Below are positions 18,468 to 20,786 of a DNA stretch of 20,786 nt, piece after piece; position 1 is the first letter of the stretch, and every line of letters begins with the position of its first letter. A model generated the notes under the pieces. The model was not told where the DNA came from, ran no database searches, and saw only the letters and a program-made list of their open reading frames with translations. The stretch comes from Bifiguratus adelaidae (taxonomy: Eukaryota > Mucoromycota > Endogonomycetes > Endogonales). A program made the position numbers and the translations under genes. The DNA lies in the NCBI GenBank assembly GCA_002261195.1, contig MVBO01000200.1, forward strand, positions 1-20,786, given 5' to 3'.

Positions 18468-20786
18468 ATGGGACCAAAAAAACAGAAGCAGCCGGGAGCT
18501 GACAAGGAGGAGGATAAAGTTAGGCAGGCCATTGTGCTGGGTGACAGCTTCGATGAGCGGTTTATGCCCATTACAGCCGACATTCCTCGTGTAAGTTGAT
18601 TGACTTTGATTTAGTCTAAACGTTGATTCGACCACGCAACTCTCAGTGTTTGATGCCAGTATGCAACGTACCAGTCATAGAATATACATTAGAACTTCTG
18701 GCTGTAGCGGATATCAAGGAAGTATCCGTCATTTGCAAATCACAAGCTGACGCTGTTCGCGAATATATCAGGTTCGAGTTTGCCTGGAGGTTCACCATGG
18801 GACATAGACTAAGTCATGCACTGCAGCAAATCCCGTTGGAATCGCCGGAATGCGCCCTTTTCGATCGAGGTTGTAGAAGCTAGCGAAGCTAGGTCAGTCG
18901 GTGATGCCATTCGAGAAGCTGATGGACGACAAATCATCTCGGGGGACTTTATCTTGCTCAACGCCGACACGGTATCTAATATTGATCTAAGACCCATTCT
19001 GGAAGAGCACCGGAATCGCAAGAGCAGTGACCGCAATACGATTATGACCATGATTTTTAAAGAGGCCTCGGCGACACACCCAGCCAGGTTTGCTCAGGAT
19101 ATACCCTTACCAAAGAAGACGATGACTGATATAATTTAGATCAAAGAGTGATTCATCGGTTTTCTTCTTGGACGCTCAATCTAATCAATGCCTTCACTAT
19201 GAGCAACTACAATACTTTCCCAAGACTACCAAAATCGACATCAATCCCGAAATCTTCACTAAACATCCAGAAGTGCAATTCCGCAACGATCTAATCGATA
19301 CATACATTGACATTTGCACTGTCGAGGTTTTGGCCTTATTCCAAGAAAATTTCGACTATCAACACATACGTCGTGACTTCGTCCACGGAATCTTGACGTC
19401 TGACATCTTCAACAAAACCATATATGCTCATATCACCCATGATGGCTACGCTGACAGAGTGAGAAATGGGCAACTATACGATTCTATCAGGTCTGTCACG
19501 GTGATTTCATGACTCACGTCAATTGACGAGACGCAATTACAGCCGAGATATCCTGTCACGTTGGACATTCCCACTTGTCCCAGAAACTATGTCTATCGAC
19601 GACGATAGGTATGAGTACTTGCGTGGCTCCGTTTATAAGGGGCAAGACGTAGTACTTGCAAGGTACAGTGAAAGTTCGTCAGTGCATCAGGCGCTAATAG
19701 TAAGGTTTAGATCCACCTATACGGGCCCGCAAACTCAACTTGGAAACGGCACGGCTATTGGGGATAATACGATCGTGACGAACTCAGTCATCGGCCGTCG
19801 ATGTTTCATAGGGAAAAACGTTGTCATTGAGGGCGCATATATTTGGGATGACGTTGTCATCAATGATGGCTGTCGGATTTCTCATAGTCTCTTGGCAAAC
19901 GGTGTCCATATTGGAGAAGGGACCACCATCGAACGCGGTACTTTGATTGGATCATCCGTATGTATACTCTCTCCGCATATGTGCCTCAACCATTAACCCT
20001 TCACTCCTCGATCGCGAAGGTTGTAATCGGATCCAATGTGACGATACCGAAACATTCTCGTGTAAGCACACAAAAGCAACCAGCTACTAGCGTCTTCTCT
20101 ACTGATTCGGAACAAGATATGGAAATGACAGATGGTAAGCTCTGCTCACTATAACTCATTAGCTGATCAATTGTGCCATATTCAGAGGAGCGCAAGGAAC
20201 GGTTGGGTGAAGCCTCTAACGGGTATCTTTGGAAACTTGTCAATGACGAAGACGACGAAGATTACGATCCCCGCAATGACTTTATCTCTAATCTGGGTAA
20301 GCATCCACATGCAATCTTTTAGGACGGTCATTTATCGTCATATTACAGCGTTCAAGTCCGTCGATCTGCCGGAATATTCCGAAGACGAAGAATCTTCGAG
20401 TGCCTCTGAAGTTGGCTCAGAATTATCAGAATCGGAAGATGAGCTTGATATTGATGCTGCTATTGATGATATTGGAGAGACTTTTGCTGGCACAAATTTG
20501 GCAAGCATAGCCAATGAGGACTTCCGGCGAGAAGTGACGGCATCCATTGAACGCGCATTGGCCGAAAATCACCTTGTGGACGATGCGGCTATCGAGCTCA
20601 ACTCGTTACGGCTAGCCAGCAATGGCAACTATTCAGATATTAGACGAATCCTTATTCCTCTCATACTGCAGGAGGTCGATATGACCAATGGAGCGGCCAG
20701 TTTGAAGAAAGTCTTGACGCGATGGTCACCTCTCATTGCCAAAATGCGCTTCTCGGCTGAAGATCAGGAAGAAATATTACTTATAT
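18468..20786 (+). CDS. GCD6: Translation initiation factor eIF2B subunit epsilon (GCD6-like), 3' end outside window
   Basis: Nine exons in view: 18468-18590, 18647-18771, 18827-19087, 19140-19490, 19543-19662, 19711-19957, 20020-20134, 20186-20296 and 20349-20786. The introns are 48-62 nt. Phases join to 630 residues, while the human protein has 721. The nucleotidyltransferase-like domain includes AIVLGDSFDERFMPIT, LMPVCNVPVIEYTLELLA, ILLNADTVSNIDL, MTMIFKEAS and NFDYQHIRRDFVHG. The left-handed beta-helix hexapeptide repeats include GNGTAIGDNTIVTNSVIGRRCFIGKNVVIEGAYIWDDVVI. Next comes YLWKLVNDEDDEDY, then an acidic linker, then the start of the C-terminal HEAT/W2-type domain (LVDDAAIELNSLRLA). 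Epsilon is the catalytic subunit that exchanges GDP for GTP on eIF2. The catalytic W2 end lies outside the window. Donors are relaxed (GTTCGA, GTTTGC, GTCTGT, GTACAG). Intron 5 is in frame and free of stops. Confidence 0.93.

Overview
This window looks like nuclear DNA from a filamentous fungus. The real genes are split by many short GT..AG introns (48-99 nt, mostly 48-62). Two of the families, a fused CYP505-type P450/reductase and a GT62 (Anp1/Mnn9) mannosyltransferase, are typical of fungi. The phylum cannot be settled from the sequence alone.

Layout. (1) 1-1500, minus strand: the 5' part of a CLPTM1-family membrane protein gene, six exons, cut by the window start. (2) About 1.9-4.65 kb: a gene-free block densely sprinkled with the 7-mer TACAGTA or its reverse complement TACTGTA. 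(3) 4.65-5.23 kb: the wreck of a Tc1/mariner DNA transposon. (4) 5.23-8.84 kb, minus strand: a decayed Ty3/gypsy chromovirus with an LTR, a chromodomain remnant, integrase, reverse transcriptase, protease and probable gag pieces, all with frameshifts and deletions. (5) 8.82-10.84 kb: a second block of the same 7-mer, ending with a diverged LTR copy in the opposite orientation. (6) 10.85-12.5 kb: nothing I can assign. (7) 12.59-20.79 kb, plus strand: a compact gene-rich half with the P450-reductase fusion (4 exons), the GT62 mannosyltransferase (3 exons), a broken tandem copy of that mannosyltransferase, and the gene for eIF2B epsilon (9 exons in view, cut by the window end).

The genes do not form an obvious pathway: ER/Golgi membrane proteins, fatty-acid type oxidation and translation initiation are simply neighbours. 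The main novelty is in the gene-free blocks. By eye I count about 77 exact TACAGTA/TACTGTA sites in the window, 76 of them in the two blocks (about 4.7 kb together) and none in any exon called here. Where sites run together they keep a 5-base phase with CAG and CTG units mixed. TA-CAG-TA and TA-CTG-TA are exactly the scars expected when a Tc1/mariner element with CAG...CTG ends excises from a duplicated TA. The two LTR copies in this window differ at one aligned TA by an exact 5-base TACTG insertion. I therefore propose that the blocks are accumulated excision footprints, in which each scar offers two new TA targets. This is an inference and needs genome-wide counts and strain comparison.
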